64,000 nucleotides of DNA from Climacteris rufus (lineage: Eukaryota > Chordata > Aves > Passeriformes > Climacteridae), in assembly GCA_013398175.1 (NCBI GenBank), contig VZRZ01004364.1, forward strand, positions 62,001 through 126,000, given 5' to 3'. Positions within the stretch are counted from its first letter, which is position 1. Every line of letters starts with the position of its first letter. The notes under the pieces were generated by a model. It ran no database searches and was not told the DNA's origin. It saw nothing but the letters and a program-made list of their open reading frames with translations. The translations under genes were made by a program, and so were the position numbers. Below are positions 40,301 to 54,118 of the stretch, piece by piece.

Positions 40301-43300
40301 AAGTGAATAACCCTCAAAAGTCAAATGACCTCCTAAGAGCATTATTTTTAAAAAAGCAACTTGTCAACAGCAAGTTAAATAAGAAAAACTTGATTGCCTG
40401 TAAGAAATGAGTAATCCCATGCAGCTCACAAGAACACAACTGAACTATGTGTGTGAAACCAGAGAGATATGGCTCATACAAGACAAAAATCTCCAAAGCT
40501 TTAAAAAAATTATACTATGTGGACAATCAAGCACTTGCTTTCATTTGGGACAGTTTAAGACAAACTTTACATTAAATAGATGAAATATTAATTTGAAGCC
40601 AACACCCACATGCAATGAAACAGGGATGAGGGCAGATATTTAACAAGTTTCATTAGGAAATGGTGTTTATCCATACCAGCAGTGTCAAAATAGAGGCAGA
40701 CACTGAAAAAACACTGAAAAAATATACATCCACATTACATATTTTGTCATTAATCAGAAGGCTATCTGAATCACAGCTCAATTAATATATTTATTACCTG
40801 AGGCATCATCTCCAATTTGGTTCTGTCTCCAGAGTTACACCAGATGTTCTGTGCCTAAAACTTGCTGTTCCTCCCAGTACAACACCGTGTAGCTCTGGGC
40901 AACTCTCTTGGTTCACACAGTAAGGATTCCTGCCATAGCCGTCACCCTTTTCAATCTTAACTCCTGCATCTTTATTCCTTTTTGCTTATTTAAGTCTTTG
41001 CTGTGTCTTTTATACCAATCTAAAACCATTTGGATGTAGGAACTACCTGCTAGAAACCATCACTAGTAATAGGAAAATATCCTGTAATATGGATTAAACA
41101 GTTCTAGAAGTCAACATTATGCATCAGTGCCAAATAGGTAGCTTTCAGAACTGAATAAGGACATCTGAAACATAGCAAAAATTTAGTTTGCTTATTTAAA
41201 TGTCTTCATTATATTTCAAAATAGTGCAGTACAAACATTACCCACAGAGATTATTCTTTTTCAGTAGTGAGGTTATAGTCTAGTAATGTGGGCTCTTTAA
41301 CTACACCAAGGAGCAAAGCAGCACAATATCTGACAGAGTTCCAATCTTTAGGGATCCTCTAGTTAAAAGCAGTAAAACTTGGATTCAATCAAAATTCAGA
41401 ATTAAAATTAATAAGAGCTGTTAGCTTTCCCACTGCCAAAAGAGTGTGTGAATAAAGAGAAGTGGAGAACTTGTAAGGATTTGTGGAAATTGAAGAGTGT
41501 GCTCAAGCAATTTCGAAGGCAGAGGGATAGAAAACTCCCTTTAGACATGACCAGGGGCAACTCTGGGGCTCTCTGACCTTTAGTGACCAGGTCCCAGGAA
41601 ATAGGGCACATGCAGGGGCTTCAAATACTGGTATGGAGAACCTCCCCACAGCATGTGCTTCTAGGTGACTTACATCTCAAAATACAGGCCAAAAAACCTG
41701 GCAGCATCTATCCACACCTGCCAAACACCAATGTGTAAAGCTCATTAATCTGAAGGAACAGGTGACTAACACTTCCGACACATTTTGGGTGAGCTGTCAC
41801 GGCACAGACGGAATAATCCCCTTAGCGTGACAGACTCCGGGCTGGGACTCATGCCCAGCATTGTGGACCTGGACCAGAAGTTTATCCTTCTCTACAGTGG
41901 CCTTTTTCTGCTTCTTTGTTGATTTTCCTGGGCTAGGATACAAAGCTACCCGGATAACATCACAAGGAATAGGCAAGAGTACCTTCAAGAGTTACCTGAA
42001 CATTATCCTTAAGAAGATGGTTTTCAGGGGCACAGTAGCAACACAAACGCCGGTGGCAGTCAGATAAATATTGCAAAGATGATGATACAATGATTGTACC
42101 CGTTTATTTCCTCTACATAATACATTGCTGTGTCTAAGATCTTCCACACTTGAAACCACCATTTGGATTGCCACGTTTATCTACATAAAAATGATGTCTC
42201 AAAAAATAATCTGTCAACATGAGTATGTTGTTGAAGCCTGTAAGGAGAGGTAAAATTCCTTCTCCTTTACCAGTATTTTTTTAGCTGATACAGGGGCACA
42301 CATACATGACAGACCCAACTGCAAGACTCTCATCTAGGTTCAGCTCTCAAATGCATGAAACAGTTTACCAGCTTCTTCTTCCCACCAACACGTGTATTCT
42401 TATCCTGGCAGGAATGCACATCAAACCCTGGTGAAGGGAGCAGTTTAATTAAAAAGAAAAAAAAAAATATGGTTCTTAATACATTAATCCAAATGTAGAC
42501 AATTCCATGCACTCTGTCTTGCATTATACTTGCGTGTCTGCCCAGGTCTCACAAAGCTCCACTGTCTTGCAGGCAAAACTTGGTAGGTGCACAAACTTTT
42601 AATAAGATATTATACCATATTAACAAAGGGAATTGATATCGGGTTTTTATTAATAATAATTAGCACGGTATTTTTTTTAAGTTTCATTGTTAGTAATCCC
42701 TTAGCCTAGCCATTATGGAAGTCTTAAATATTAAATTAGCAATCATACATAATTTCTCCAGAATTAATCCTCTGTATTATAGACAAAACAATTGGTAGTT
42801 AAACAAATCTTAAATAACTACAACATAACGAGTAGCTCCAAGCTACTTATTTCTTAAATGTCAGTGAACAAAGGTGAATGCTTTTCAACTGACTCATGGA
42901 AGAAATCTCACTGGAGATGAAAGCTCTTTAAACATTATTTTTTTATTAGATCACTTCTTTCATGGGTTTACTTGATGAATATCCTTAATTTGAAGTATTT
43001 GATAACTAGCCCGGTCAAGGACAGTGCTGCATTCATTACTACCCCTCACTCAACAAGAACTATTTTTAGTCTAAAAAAGCTTAGATTAAATAAATAAATT
43101 AATAAATATTTCCTCTGACAGGGTAGTGTTTATCCCATAAAGTTTCAAAGCAGAATAAATAGATACTAAAACAGTTTTATGCTACAAGTGCTAATTCTAA
43201 ACTCAGACCAAAGTAGGATGTCAATTATGGGATTAGATTACAGGAATGAAACAATAAAAATACAACGTTATCACAGGAAAAACAACGTACTTGTTATTGC

Positions 43301-43477
43301 AACTCCACTGTGTCTTTGATTAATGTAGAGAAGCTCTGCAGCTTCAGGCAGAACTTTCAGGAGCAACAAATTATTTCCCTGCTTGCAGTGGAGGCCAGAT
43401 GTGATACATGACACCAAAGGTGGGAGACGTCTGCCTGACACCAGCAACCATGCAAGAAAAAAGAGATGTTGAACTGA
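31309..43477. other. Intron 1, block with a GC-richer pocket and long AT-rich stretches
   Basis: Includes a T17 run (32927-32943), a somewhat GC-richer pocket around 33180-34290, a short (GT)7 (34381-34394) and A-rich simple sequence near 39610-39640. A strongly AT-rich tract spans about 42590-43270, with AAAT repeats near 43086-43108. No gene is supported. Confidence 0.65.
32927..32943. repeat. Poly-T tract (17 bases)
   Basis: Uninterrupted T run in unique intronic DNA. No repeat element is recognised on either side. Confidence 0.85.
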
Positions 43478-43583
43478 TTTGGAGAAACCTGATCTAGTGG
43501 AAGGTGTCCTTGTCCATGATGGGAGAGTTGGAACAAGATGGTCTTCAAGGTCCCTTCTAACACAAACCATCCTATGGTTCAAA
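43478..43583 (+). repeat. CR1 LINE fragment (3' end)
   Basis: The sense end of CR1: AACCTGATCTAGTGGAAGGT, then GTCCTTGTCCATGATGGGAG and CAAGGTCCCTTCTAACACAA, ending in ATCCTATGGTTC. The antisense of this copy contributes the middle of a 133-codon ORF on the minus strand, which is therefore not a gene. Confidence 0.9.
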
Positions 43584-46500
43584 TCCACAAAAATCTTTGG
43601 CTGTCCTTGCAGTAGGCAAACACTCAGGTCTGTTTTTGCCCGTGCTCTTTCCATGTCAGCGGGGCTGTGCACAGCCCCAACCTGGTCACTGCAGGCCCCG
43701 GGCAGAGCAGTGATGAATGTACCATATAAAGGGATAACAGCTAATGCACATAATCCCTGAGGAACAAAATAGGCCCAGTAAAGGAGACCTTTCTGCTCTG
43801 CCTGTAAGAAACCCCAGGGATGCCCTGCGCCCCTTGCTTACCAAAGAGATGCCAGGCAAGTTTTTCTAAGAAAAGAAGTCTGGTTCTTAAAAAATTGCAC
43901 TGCTTCAGCAGTAAACTCACAATGAAAAGAGAATTCTCATTTGCATCAGCTTCAAACATCCATGTTCTAGTGCTACAAAGCCTATGGCTGATAAAGTACT
44001 CTTTCTCCTTAGCAATAATTGTACTGAAAATGCAAAGATCTGGCAAGGTATTTGCTTCTGAAATACTTCTCTATTACCATGGAGAATTTGGAATATCCAC
44101 CACTGCACTGGAACAAAATGAAGATAAAGGAGCCTGAATGCTACTATTATTGTTTGGATTTCTTTCTCCTTTTTTTAAAGGCTCCATGGATTTCAAAGGG
44201 GTAAGAATTAATCACAGAAATAAATCAAATAATGCTGCCAGTAACAGAGCAGGAAGAAGTGTTAGACAAAAACAATAAATACAAATGATTACTCACTCAT
44301 ATAAACACACACATAGATAATTAATGTGGAAATTAAGAGAGCCGTGTAAGTCCCATGGGTGCCCCCAGTGACAGAGAAAACTAGAGTACAATATCAAGAA
44401 AAAAATAGTACCTGTCTTCTAAAGTAAAGGTGTTTAAATGGATCAGAGGCTTCACCTCCTTCCTCGGGGAGGGTAACACATCCCATTTCCTTGCCCTGAC
44501 CATGTCCCTCCAGCTCTCCTATGTGAGGGTCTCTACACTCTGCAAGAGGACATGGGTGTTTATCTGCTCTGCTGCCAGAGCTCTCAACCAGGAGCCCTCC
44601 ATGCCTAGGGAAAATCACTTTGGAATCAGCCAAGTGCTCATCCTCAGTGGCCACTGAGGCTGTGGACAACCCTGACTTCTCCTGGAGCCCTGGGATCCAG
44701 CTACATTCCTTCACTCCACTCATTCCTGGACCCCATTATCCATCCAGGCAGGTCTGTAATGAGGGAGTGGTTGCATCACTAACCTAAATTCTCAGGTAAC
44801 TTTCTTATTTTTTTTGGCAGATTTGTTGCAAGACAGTTAAAACCCAACTCCTACAACATTTCTTCAAAATAATAGCTATTAACCAGAAAAGTTATGTTGT
44901 TAAAAATTAAGAACATGAGTTTCTGTTTGATTAAAGAAAAATGTTAAGTGTCTATGAAAAAAAGATATAAATACAGATAATAGAATTTATAGGAAACTAA
45001 AAAAAAAGAATAGATGAAGGCTCAGTGTAAAGGAAATTATAAAGAAAATGGGGTTCTTCTGTGGCTTGAGTTATGTCAAGGATACAGGACAGTGGCCCTT
45101 CCCATTGAGGGCAAGGTCCAGCCTTACAGAGGTATCCCTTTCCACCCCAAAACAGGCATATAAGAAAGGATCCAAGTCCTAGGAGATTGTCCAGATGCTC
45201 CAAACCTGTTGAATGCTTTTACACTAATGTCCAGTGCAGGCCACTTTCAGAAAATAAAGCCACTGTCACCATAAAAATTAATGCAAACCAGCCTGGAGCA
45301 GAATTTACAATTCTCAAAAGGCAGTAAATCCTCAAGATGAGAGACCACCAGACCATCCCATCAGGGTGTCATCATCCCACCAGTGTTTTCAAAATCCAGG
45401 GGAGCCAGACCAAACCTATCAGCCTGTAACACAAACAATCCCTCAGAAGTGTATGTTAGGCTCAGACTTGAAGTCATAAATTTTTCTGACAAGATAGTCA
45501 CATGCTGCAAGAGACCTAATTCCATCATCTGCCAAGACAAAACTGAATTTTGATTGTTTAGGTGTGCACGAGATGGCACTCAGGAAACTGTCTCTGGTTG
45601 AGTTTAATAACTTAGAGGGAAAATTACTTTTAGGGGACTCATAAGATGAGAACATTGAGCTGGAAACTACTGACAGGCATTGACTGTGTAAACCCATGAT
45701 GACATATTTATAAAGTAGTTCAACATAGGATATATCTTTCAAAACATATAAATTAAAGTCATCACACTGAAGCTACCCTGGTGTAACTTTCACATAAGTC
45801 TATACACAACATCTGTTAAATGGATTCAAGACTGCCACTACATTACATAAACTTTTGTACTTGTAAAGCTGCGGGGAATCACACAGTTATATCCTACTAT
45901 TCTTCACGTGACTGGGGAGAAAGAAATAAAAAAATCCTTTCAGCATGCTGCAATAATTGCTGGTGGTATCCAAAAACATGGAATTACAAGTGGAATATGA
46001 CAGACATCGTCATTGGACAGGGCACCTCACCATCCCCTTACTTACACAACAAAGTTCTCATCTCCCCAGGTGACAAAAAAATCACACATTAAGAGAGGGC
46101 ACATCTCGAGCCTCATTGCTTTTCACTAAGCACTTAGAAATGTCAAGCCAGAGCAACCTCATTTGGCTTAGAATTGGTAAAAACTTATCACACTCCTGGT
46201 TTGCAATTGCAGTCATGCAAAACACAAAAAGAAGTGTTGGTAAATGGTTCAATATAGGTATTATTTCATCTAAAATCCAGGGATAGGGACATCTTTTCTC
46301 TCCCAAAACCACCAAAAGACCTGGAGCACACACGATTATATTAGGATCCTGACAGCTATCACATGGAAATTAATGTTTCTAGCCACATTTAGCACATTGT
46401 GAAATATTTGCCTGTGTTTTTATTGTGCACAATAACAACAACTCCAACTGTGTCTCTTCTACATTCTTTTATAACCATTTTATATGCTCAGTAGGGGGGA

Positions 46501-49500
46501 CAGAAAAAGAATTTAGTTAATCATTAAGCTTTTTCTTTCTAAAAGCAAGCCATGCTGACTGTCCCAATTAATCAATGTCTGTGGAAGCTGCAGAGGAAAT
46601 CTAATGCACTGTTTTCTGTTTCAGAACCCTTTATTTTAAACACCAGACTTCTGGTTTTTAAATGAAGAAACACACAGACAGCCAGGTATTTGCTATGATC
46701 ATATTAAAATTGAGTGTGGAATGGTGGTGAAAGTTCTCTTTCAGCCTACTAAAAGCAACTTCTTTCCAACACAACTTCCTCAAATGAAAATGAAGAAGCT
46801 ATGAATAAACTGAATTTCTTACAAGGAGGAGATTGCCACAAAAATGTCATTAAGCATTTATGAACCACTGAATCTCACACAGTATTTCATATCCTTCCCT
46901 CTGCAGGTGAAGTTGGAAGGTGGTCCACAGGAAGGTGGACCTGTTACCAACAACCAGCTTTCAAGCATTCCAGAAGGATTTGCTGGTTGCTATTCCCAGT
47001 ATAAACAGAAGCCTGTAATCTACTGTGGGATTCACTACCAAAATTTAGCCAAATCCCAAATACAGTGGCTTACTTCAAGCAAGTCACACAGGTCCCAGTT
47101 TTGGATATCAAGTACCTACCCCTGATATAAGACAAATAAAACAGCTAATTTGTGGCTTTTTACAACTATGCCACAACAGAAAGCACTCTAAATTAATACT
47201 AGATTATTTTTAACTACATGAGCAGGGAGCAGTGTGTATGTTTACAAATTAATTTTCAGAGTGTGACTTTTCAACCAAGGCTCCCACAAAACTGTTCCCC
47301 ACTAAGCTGCCCTGTAGCCCACTTCACAGTCAAACTTATCCCTAGTTCTTTTCCTTGGAGTATTGTGCTAATACCATTGTCTTCCATCCCCTTTTTACAG
47401 AGCTGCAGTCATGTGAAGTGCCTAATTATAGACTCCAGAACGTCTTGATTTCCTTATTTCCTTGGCAAAGGGCAAGCTTTTTGTTAGATGTTTAGTGTTT
47501 ACTCCGTGTCACTTTCAATATAGATTTTAATTTATACAAATAGAAGGTCCTTCTTATGTACTTGGGGCCTTATTTTCTGCTTGGTTATACCAATGTAAAT
47601 TAAGAGTAATTTAACTAAACAAAATATAGTTACAGTGAAGGAAAATTAGCATAACTCACAGAAAAGGCAGTCCACTGTTTAGTAATAATTTCTTTCATAT
47701 ACTCCAGATTCTCATGCTCATACACCCTTTATAGAGACAAAGCTGTAATAACAATGTTATATTTTCACAGAAAAAAAAGTAGCATTTTCCTACTCACACA
47801 AAGGGCTTTTTTTTTTAAGGCAATGTAACTGGGCTGCATATATTTTTCTATTTGTATAGTGGTAGCCACAATTAATAATCATAATATTATGGTGTATTTT
47901 TAGAAGAGACTGTTTGCACATGTGAGACCTCACAGCATCAGAAAAGCACATCCATTTTTATGGTACTAAATCTCAGAATGAAATATTGCCTCCATCAGTT
48001 TTGGGCAGCTTTACTGCACACATACAAAAAGATAAATGTATTTTCATGTCTCTTTTAGAAATATATACATGTGGGATGATCAAGGAAGGACAAAAAGAAT
48101 ATCTAGAAGACAACATACCAAACTAGACCTGATTTGGATGAAGCTTAGTTACACCATTAGGAGTATGGCTTTGCAATTAGATTTTTAACATCTTGGTTTC
48201 TATGAAAAACAACTGCAATATTTCAGCTTATTGACTGCATATTGAAAAAGATATTCAAAATGACTTTTGTTTGCCCTAGAGTGAAGTCTCACATGCCATT
48301 TTTCTTCCATGCTTACCAGCAAGAACATCCTGCAGATTTCCAGCTGTCACAAGCAGGAGAACATTACTGCCATCATTTACAAGACAAGAATCTTAAGACC
48401 CTCTAATGAAATTGCCTCTTTAAGACTTAGCTTTAAATAGATGGAGGGGAAAAAAGGTCTTGCTTCTCCTCCCTTCTCCCCAGCCTTGCCCTGATGGATG
48501 GTGCTGCTCATGGGTGGAACAGATCTGACAGACTTGGAGCAGCCACAGTGTCTGGTGGCAGTGATTTATTTCTGCAAGCAGCTTTAAAGTTCAGACATAC
48601 CATTTCCAGATAGCAGTGGCCAGTTAACTTCTAGAACAATAAATAACCAATGCTAAGAAGAACTGGGCTTTGCTCAAATTGAGAGTCTGTGGGACTTGCT
48701 CTTCCTTAACACATTCCTGTCCTGCTGTGGCTTGGCTTCCTCCTCCAAGCAAACTGGAGAAAGACTTGGGCACCATCTCCTTGGAGGACAGGACATTATT
48801 TGTCCATGTATGTCCTTTGTGTATGCACATATGTACCTGACGTTTATACACACACATCAAAACATGGCAATAAACAAATAACCATGCTAATAAATGACCT
48901 GGGGATCCAGGAGACACGAAGGGGCCATGGAAGAGGAAAGCTGCCCTTGAGCAGAGGCAACCACGTGCTTCTAAGGCTTCTCAGTCCAATTTTTAGGAGC
49001 TGCTTCCAGCAGTGGATGGGGATTTTTCTATCAGCAGATAAGAACTGAAGGTTGGACAGCATGACATAAATCCCTGAAGATCCATTATTGTTCATTTGTT
49101 ACAGAAACCTAAAAGGAGGGCTTAGCTCCATCCAGCCTTTGGCGTCCTACCGAGACTGAATTTACACAACTCCTTTCCTACGCTGTAAAATGTATCAAAA
49201 TAAACATATTATACAATGTACTTGTCTTCCTCCCCTCTTACCCGTCTCTCACACACGAACTCAAAACAGTACTGAAGAGAAAAGAAAAAAACCCAACACA
49301 ATAAGAGACACCTTTATCAGCCTCAGCCATCTGTGTTCCTTTAGTCTGATCCAAGCATTTTGGCAGGCATGTGTACAGCTTGCTCCTACCCCATATCATC
49401 CTGCCCTGCAAGAAGAAGTCCCCTCCCTCTTCCTCCCCTCTCTGCTGGCGTGGGTCAGGCAGCACTCTGAGCCTGTTGATTGCAAGACTTGAAATAATAA

Positions 49501-51404
49501 GGTAATGGTGCATATGTTTAATTAATTATAACCTAAACACACTCACTTCACCTTATCCTGAGTAACTGCAATCCCACTTGGTAACTTGGTCCAAAAAACA
49601 GATGTCAAAAACCCACACAACTTCCAGTGCTGACCATAGGAATTATTTGGAGTTTAGAAATTTATAGGTAAAAATAAAACAAAATAGGCTAATTCCTCAA
49701 AAGTTTGAAGTGCAAGAGTTAAGGGCACTATTAGAGAAAGAAAACTGTGGTAAGAAAACCACCACCACCATAAATTAGTTTCCAGACAATCTGACATGAC
49801 CCTACTGGAGTTAAAAATCTGGGTTTTCACTAATTTATTCACTGCAATCATAAAGGTTCAAATGCTTTTCTCAAAGCAGACAGGCATAAAAACTTTATAA
49901 GGCAACTTTCAAAGGGAATAGAATCATGTTTAGGAAAAAAAGTCCTTTAAATACACACAGAAATGCAGGTCTCAAAAGAATAACAGTACAATAAACTACT
50001 GAGTTTCTAAACAGATACTACAAGCATTTCTAAACAGCCTTGTAATTGCAACAATATTTCAATATTTCAGGAAGCATGACATTTTGATAGATTAAAAAGA
50101 TATGTTGTATTGAAAAGAATAAAAAATAAAAATAGGGAAAACACCAGGACACCTGAAGTGTAATGTTATAGAAGAAAACCCCTACGGAAAATTCAAGATT
50201 TAAACACATATACACCACAGATGGTGCAACATAGCTCTGGCATCTTATTTATTCCTCTGAACTATTTCAGGAGAATTATCTTAATTCATCAAAAATGATC
50301 TAAAAAGGAGCTGACATGAAAAGCACTCAACTCAGTTCTCTCTCCAGCTCTCCAAGGAACAATTTATCTCCTAGCACACTGCCAGGGAAATAGAACCATG
50401 TATTTCCCCATGCACAGTGCCTATGGCAAACACACCCCTACGTCTTAAAGTTGTGTTTTTTCTGTCTTAATATACATATATGCCCTGTGATGTGAACTTG
50501 GTTTTTCCTCTCCCCAGCTGCTTCAGGATGCCACACATCAAATTCTTGTTTTGACAGCCAATTACCATGGCTCTGTGTAATTCAGCGCTATCTAGTGTTG
50601 GATGCTGTTTAAATTAATTTGGTACAAGCAGGATATAAATTTTGTCAGTAGCTTAAAAAGAGGACTACACATTTGGGTAGGTGAAACATCATATACACGT
50701 TCTTAGAACTAATGGTCTTCTCCTGGATCATATTTCAAGAGATATTGCAGCTACCAAAAATAAAAAGTTTGCCTTAAAACTCAAAGAGGACTAGATGTGA
50801 AGCACTTGCTTAAAATCTCAAGTTAATGTTCTACTTATTTGTATTTTAGACAAAAAAAAAATCTTGAAAAGTCTTTAGAAGCATTAAAATTCAAGTAATA
50901 TCTCTCCAAAGAAATCCTCAAGGAAAAAATTCAAATTATTTTATAACGAAAACTAACACTCATTAGCATAATTCGTTGGGTAGAAAGTTGTCTTTTGTTA
51001 TTTTTTGTTTCAATAGTAGATGATAAACTGGCAGCAGCAGCAGTATCAGAGCAGAGTTATGAACCAGCTCCACATGTGACTCCTGGCAGGATTGCAGACC
51101 CCGATCCCCAAGGCAGGACATGCACATGGGTGCTGCTGGTCCAGCTCTGCTCTCCAGGAGAGAGCACAGGAACGAGTTGTGGAGCTACGATGGAGACCTC
51201 CAAAAGCAGCTGCTCTCATAACACAGCTCATAAATCCCCTCTTTGTTCCCATCAGAGACAGACAGTCATGCTTGGTACTATTAAGATGCCCCATAAAAGA
51301 CAGATCCAACGAAGGGCCTGGAAATGAGTCAAAAGCAACTTGTAAAACATGAAGTCTCCAGCTCGTCAGTTTTTATCAGTGTCGATCATACAGAATTAAC
51401 TAAG

Positions 51405-51552
51405 AAGTAGATGCCACGAGGGCTGGAGCACCTCTGCTATAAAGACAGGCTCAGAGACTTGGGGCTGTTCAGCCTGGAGAAGAGCATGGTCCAGGGAGAC
51501 CTTAGAGCACATTCCCGTGCCTGAGGGGGCTAAAGTCATGGAGTGACAGGAC
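51405..51552 (+). repeat. CR1 LINE internal fragment, lacking the 3' end
   Basis: Contains GGCTGGAGCACCTCTGCTAT, AAGACAGGCTCAGAGACTTG, GGGCTGTTCAGCCTGGAGAA and GGGAGACCTTAGAGCA. This is the C-terminal reverse transcriptase coding region of CR1. The usual downstream untranslated region and octamers are absent. CR1 copies normally keep the 3' end, so this copy was probably cut by a later deletion. Confidence 0.88.
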
Positions 51553-54078
51553 CCTCCAGCACCAATGTGGCATCACATGTACCTACAACTGGGTTCTTCT
51601 TAGTTCCCTTCCAAATCTCCCAAAAACTAACACAAAGTCACACTGCCACACTTCCCTCCCCTCTTACACACTTCTCTGCTTGTAATGGCAAATTGGGGCT
51701 CCTGCTTGGGAACATTCCATATAGGTACCTGATGAGAACCAGAAATGGTACAGGCAGATCCTACAGAGGAAACCACAACATTGCTTGACCCAGTTCTGTC
51801 GCTTTCCAAGCACAACTGAGTGTCTGGAGAGAGAATTATTTTTACATGAGCACGTACATGCATATTTAGAAGAGCAGAGCTAGGCAGGAGGCTGGAAAAT
51901 GCTCATATATGAGATCAAGAGCTACAATTTCCTGGTGGTATTTCCCATACTGGCCATATGGCACATCGCAAATCTATTCCCATTCCTTTCACTTAGAGAT
52001 CTGTGAGAAAAGCCCTGTCTTCATGTTTCAGTTCTATGAGAGAATCCAAATCAACTTCACAGGGCTCTTAGGAGTTACCTTCCCTCACCTGGCCACTGCA
52101 GGGAACCCAAACTTAGCCACGGGATGATGCCACCTCTAGGCCAGAGAGCAGAAGGAGGGAAGGTGGTGCACTGCAAGAAGATGCTCTTTTCCAAAAGGAG
52201 CCCCCAAAGCTCCTTCCACCTGTCTGAGCCTCAGAGCTGCTGAATGCCTTTCTGTCTGTAGGTCTGGATGGCTTCATTAAGTAGACTCCTTAGGCACCTA
52301 TTTAAGATCACTGTGTCAGTACATGCAGCAGCCTAAGTGTGATGGCTGTAGGACAAGAAGTGCTAAGGCAAACGCTTGTTTTCATTACTTTTTGCATAGC
52401 TGTTGGCACATAAATTACCACTTCATAACAGGCCCTTTGGAATTCTTTTGCATTAACTAATGCAACTCGAAGTATTTTTACAGTGTGATCATGGCTATCA
52501 GTTTCCATCTGTTCTACTGTCCTTTTGGAAAGTTTTCGCTGTGAGGAAGTAAACAAAAATAGATCACTATAAAAACAAACCTGCCTGACAGTCTAGACTG
52601 AAGGTCTAATTAAAAATAAGATTTATTAGAACAGAGAGAAACATCACAGTAAAACAAAGACACAGTTTCTCTAACATATCTGGTATTATTCTTGGCAAAG
52701 CCAACTCAGGATATAAATTTACTGAAACAAATCTGTTTGGTATTGATGCACCATTCTGATCTAGAGTGGCTTTTCCAGACTCTGGGAATGCCTTTGTTTC
52801 ACTTCATTTTTAGCCACCACAAATTTTTAATTGGAACACGAGAGTGTTAGGGCTTGTCTACACACGGGTCTTGCACAGACACAACGACATGAGCAGGAAA
52901 CCAAGCTGAGTTCACAGTAATGCTACTCCCTGGCCTAGACACAGCTAAAACAAACTGCACCAGCAGAACTCTGTCATGCTAAGGGCTTGCTTTGATATAA
53001 ATTAAATGGACACCTTGCCACTGGAGGGGTGGGAAGTGGCAATTCAAAATCCACCTTTGAAAAGACTCAGAACATGCAAACTCCTGCCAGTCAAAAGGGA
53101 GCGAGCATCCTTAGCTGAGGTGCAGTCTCAGAGAAACTGCACAGGAAACAGGAAAAGACAACAGCAAAGAGCCCAGACACCAAAACCCACACAGTCTTGC
53201 CCCAGCAAAGACACTGGTGAGAACTGGAGACACCAAGAGGGCGAGCAGGCTTTGGTGACCAGCTCCTGGAGCAAAGGAACAGCCACTGATTGCTTCACCT
53301 AACACATGGAAAGAAACCTGCACTCCACCAGCCCTGGGGGTATCATTTTACATGGGAAAGGACTCGCTCATTAACATCCACAGAACCCAAGAACCATTTG
53401 GAGATTTGTATGAAGAACTTAACACTTAGCAAAAATAAGCACATGAAAATTTTGCTCTGTTTTTTTGGCTATTATTTCTAGTGTTTGCATTAGAGACGCA
53501 TGAAAAATAATATTTTCCGTAATAAAGAATGTTGTTTTTAAAGTCTAGTGATTTTTAACATAAAAATTATGAAGTGACCTCACATGCAAAAATGCCCAAA
53601 GGCTGCTAAAACAGCAAAGAAATGAGAAATTCTAGATATTAAGAACACGTAACAAGGCAGAATCATTAAAGAAATTAGAGAGGATGAAAAAAGGGCCAAC
53701 TTTGAACCAAAACACACAGACTGGTTTTGAATAGTGTTCCACATAAGGCACATTCATCTCTCTCCCTAGTTCAAGGATAGCTTAGACATTTTTTTGGGAT
53801 TGTGCAAAGGACAGCAGTAACTTAAATAATGACACGTTTCTTAGAATCAGCAATATCAGCTCTAGGAAGACAAAAAAAGTGGCTTTGGAGCTGGGACAAG
53901 GCAGCAGATTTTCATTGTTTCATAAGCAGCTTCCTTTGTCAAGCAACAATTGATGTGCCACGTATCACTAAAGAATAAACCGATTTATAAATAGCATGAA
54001 TACCAGGAGTACCCCATTGTTCTTATTTGTACTGGTAAATGCAAGACATGCCAGATAAGACTTCTCTGAAGTGGGTTC

Positions 54079-54118
54079 CACTACTCAATTTCACTACTCA
54101 ATTCCCCTACTCAATTCC
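54079..54118. repeat. Short tandem repeat, three copies of a ~13-base unit
   Basis: Three consecutive copies built on CTACTCAATT with a C-rich spacer (CACTACTCAATTT, CACTACTCAATTC, CCCTACTCAATTCC). The copies are nearly identical, which suggests a recent local duplication. Confidence 0.85.

Noticed and set aside
43271..43672. 133-codon minus-strand ORF
   Set aside because: Its middle is the antisense of a CR1 3' end at 43478-43583.
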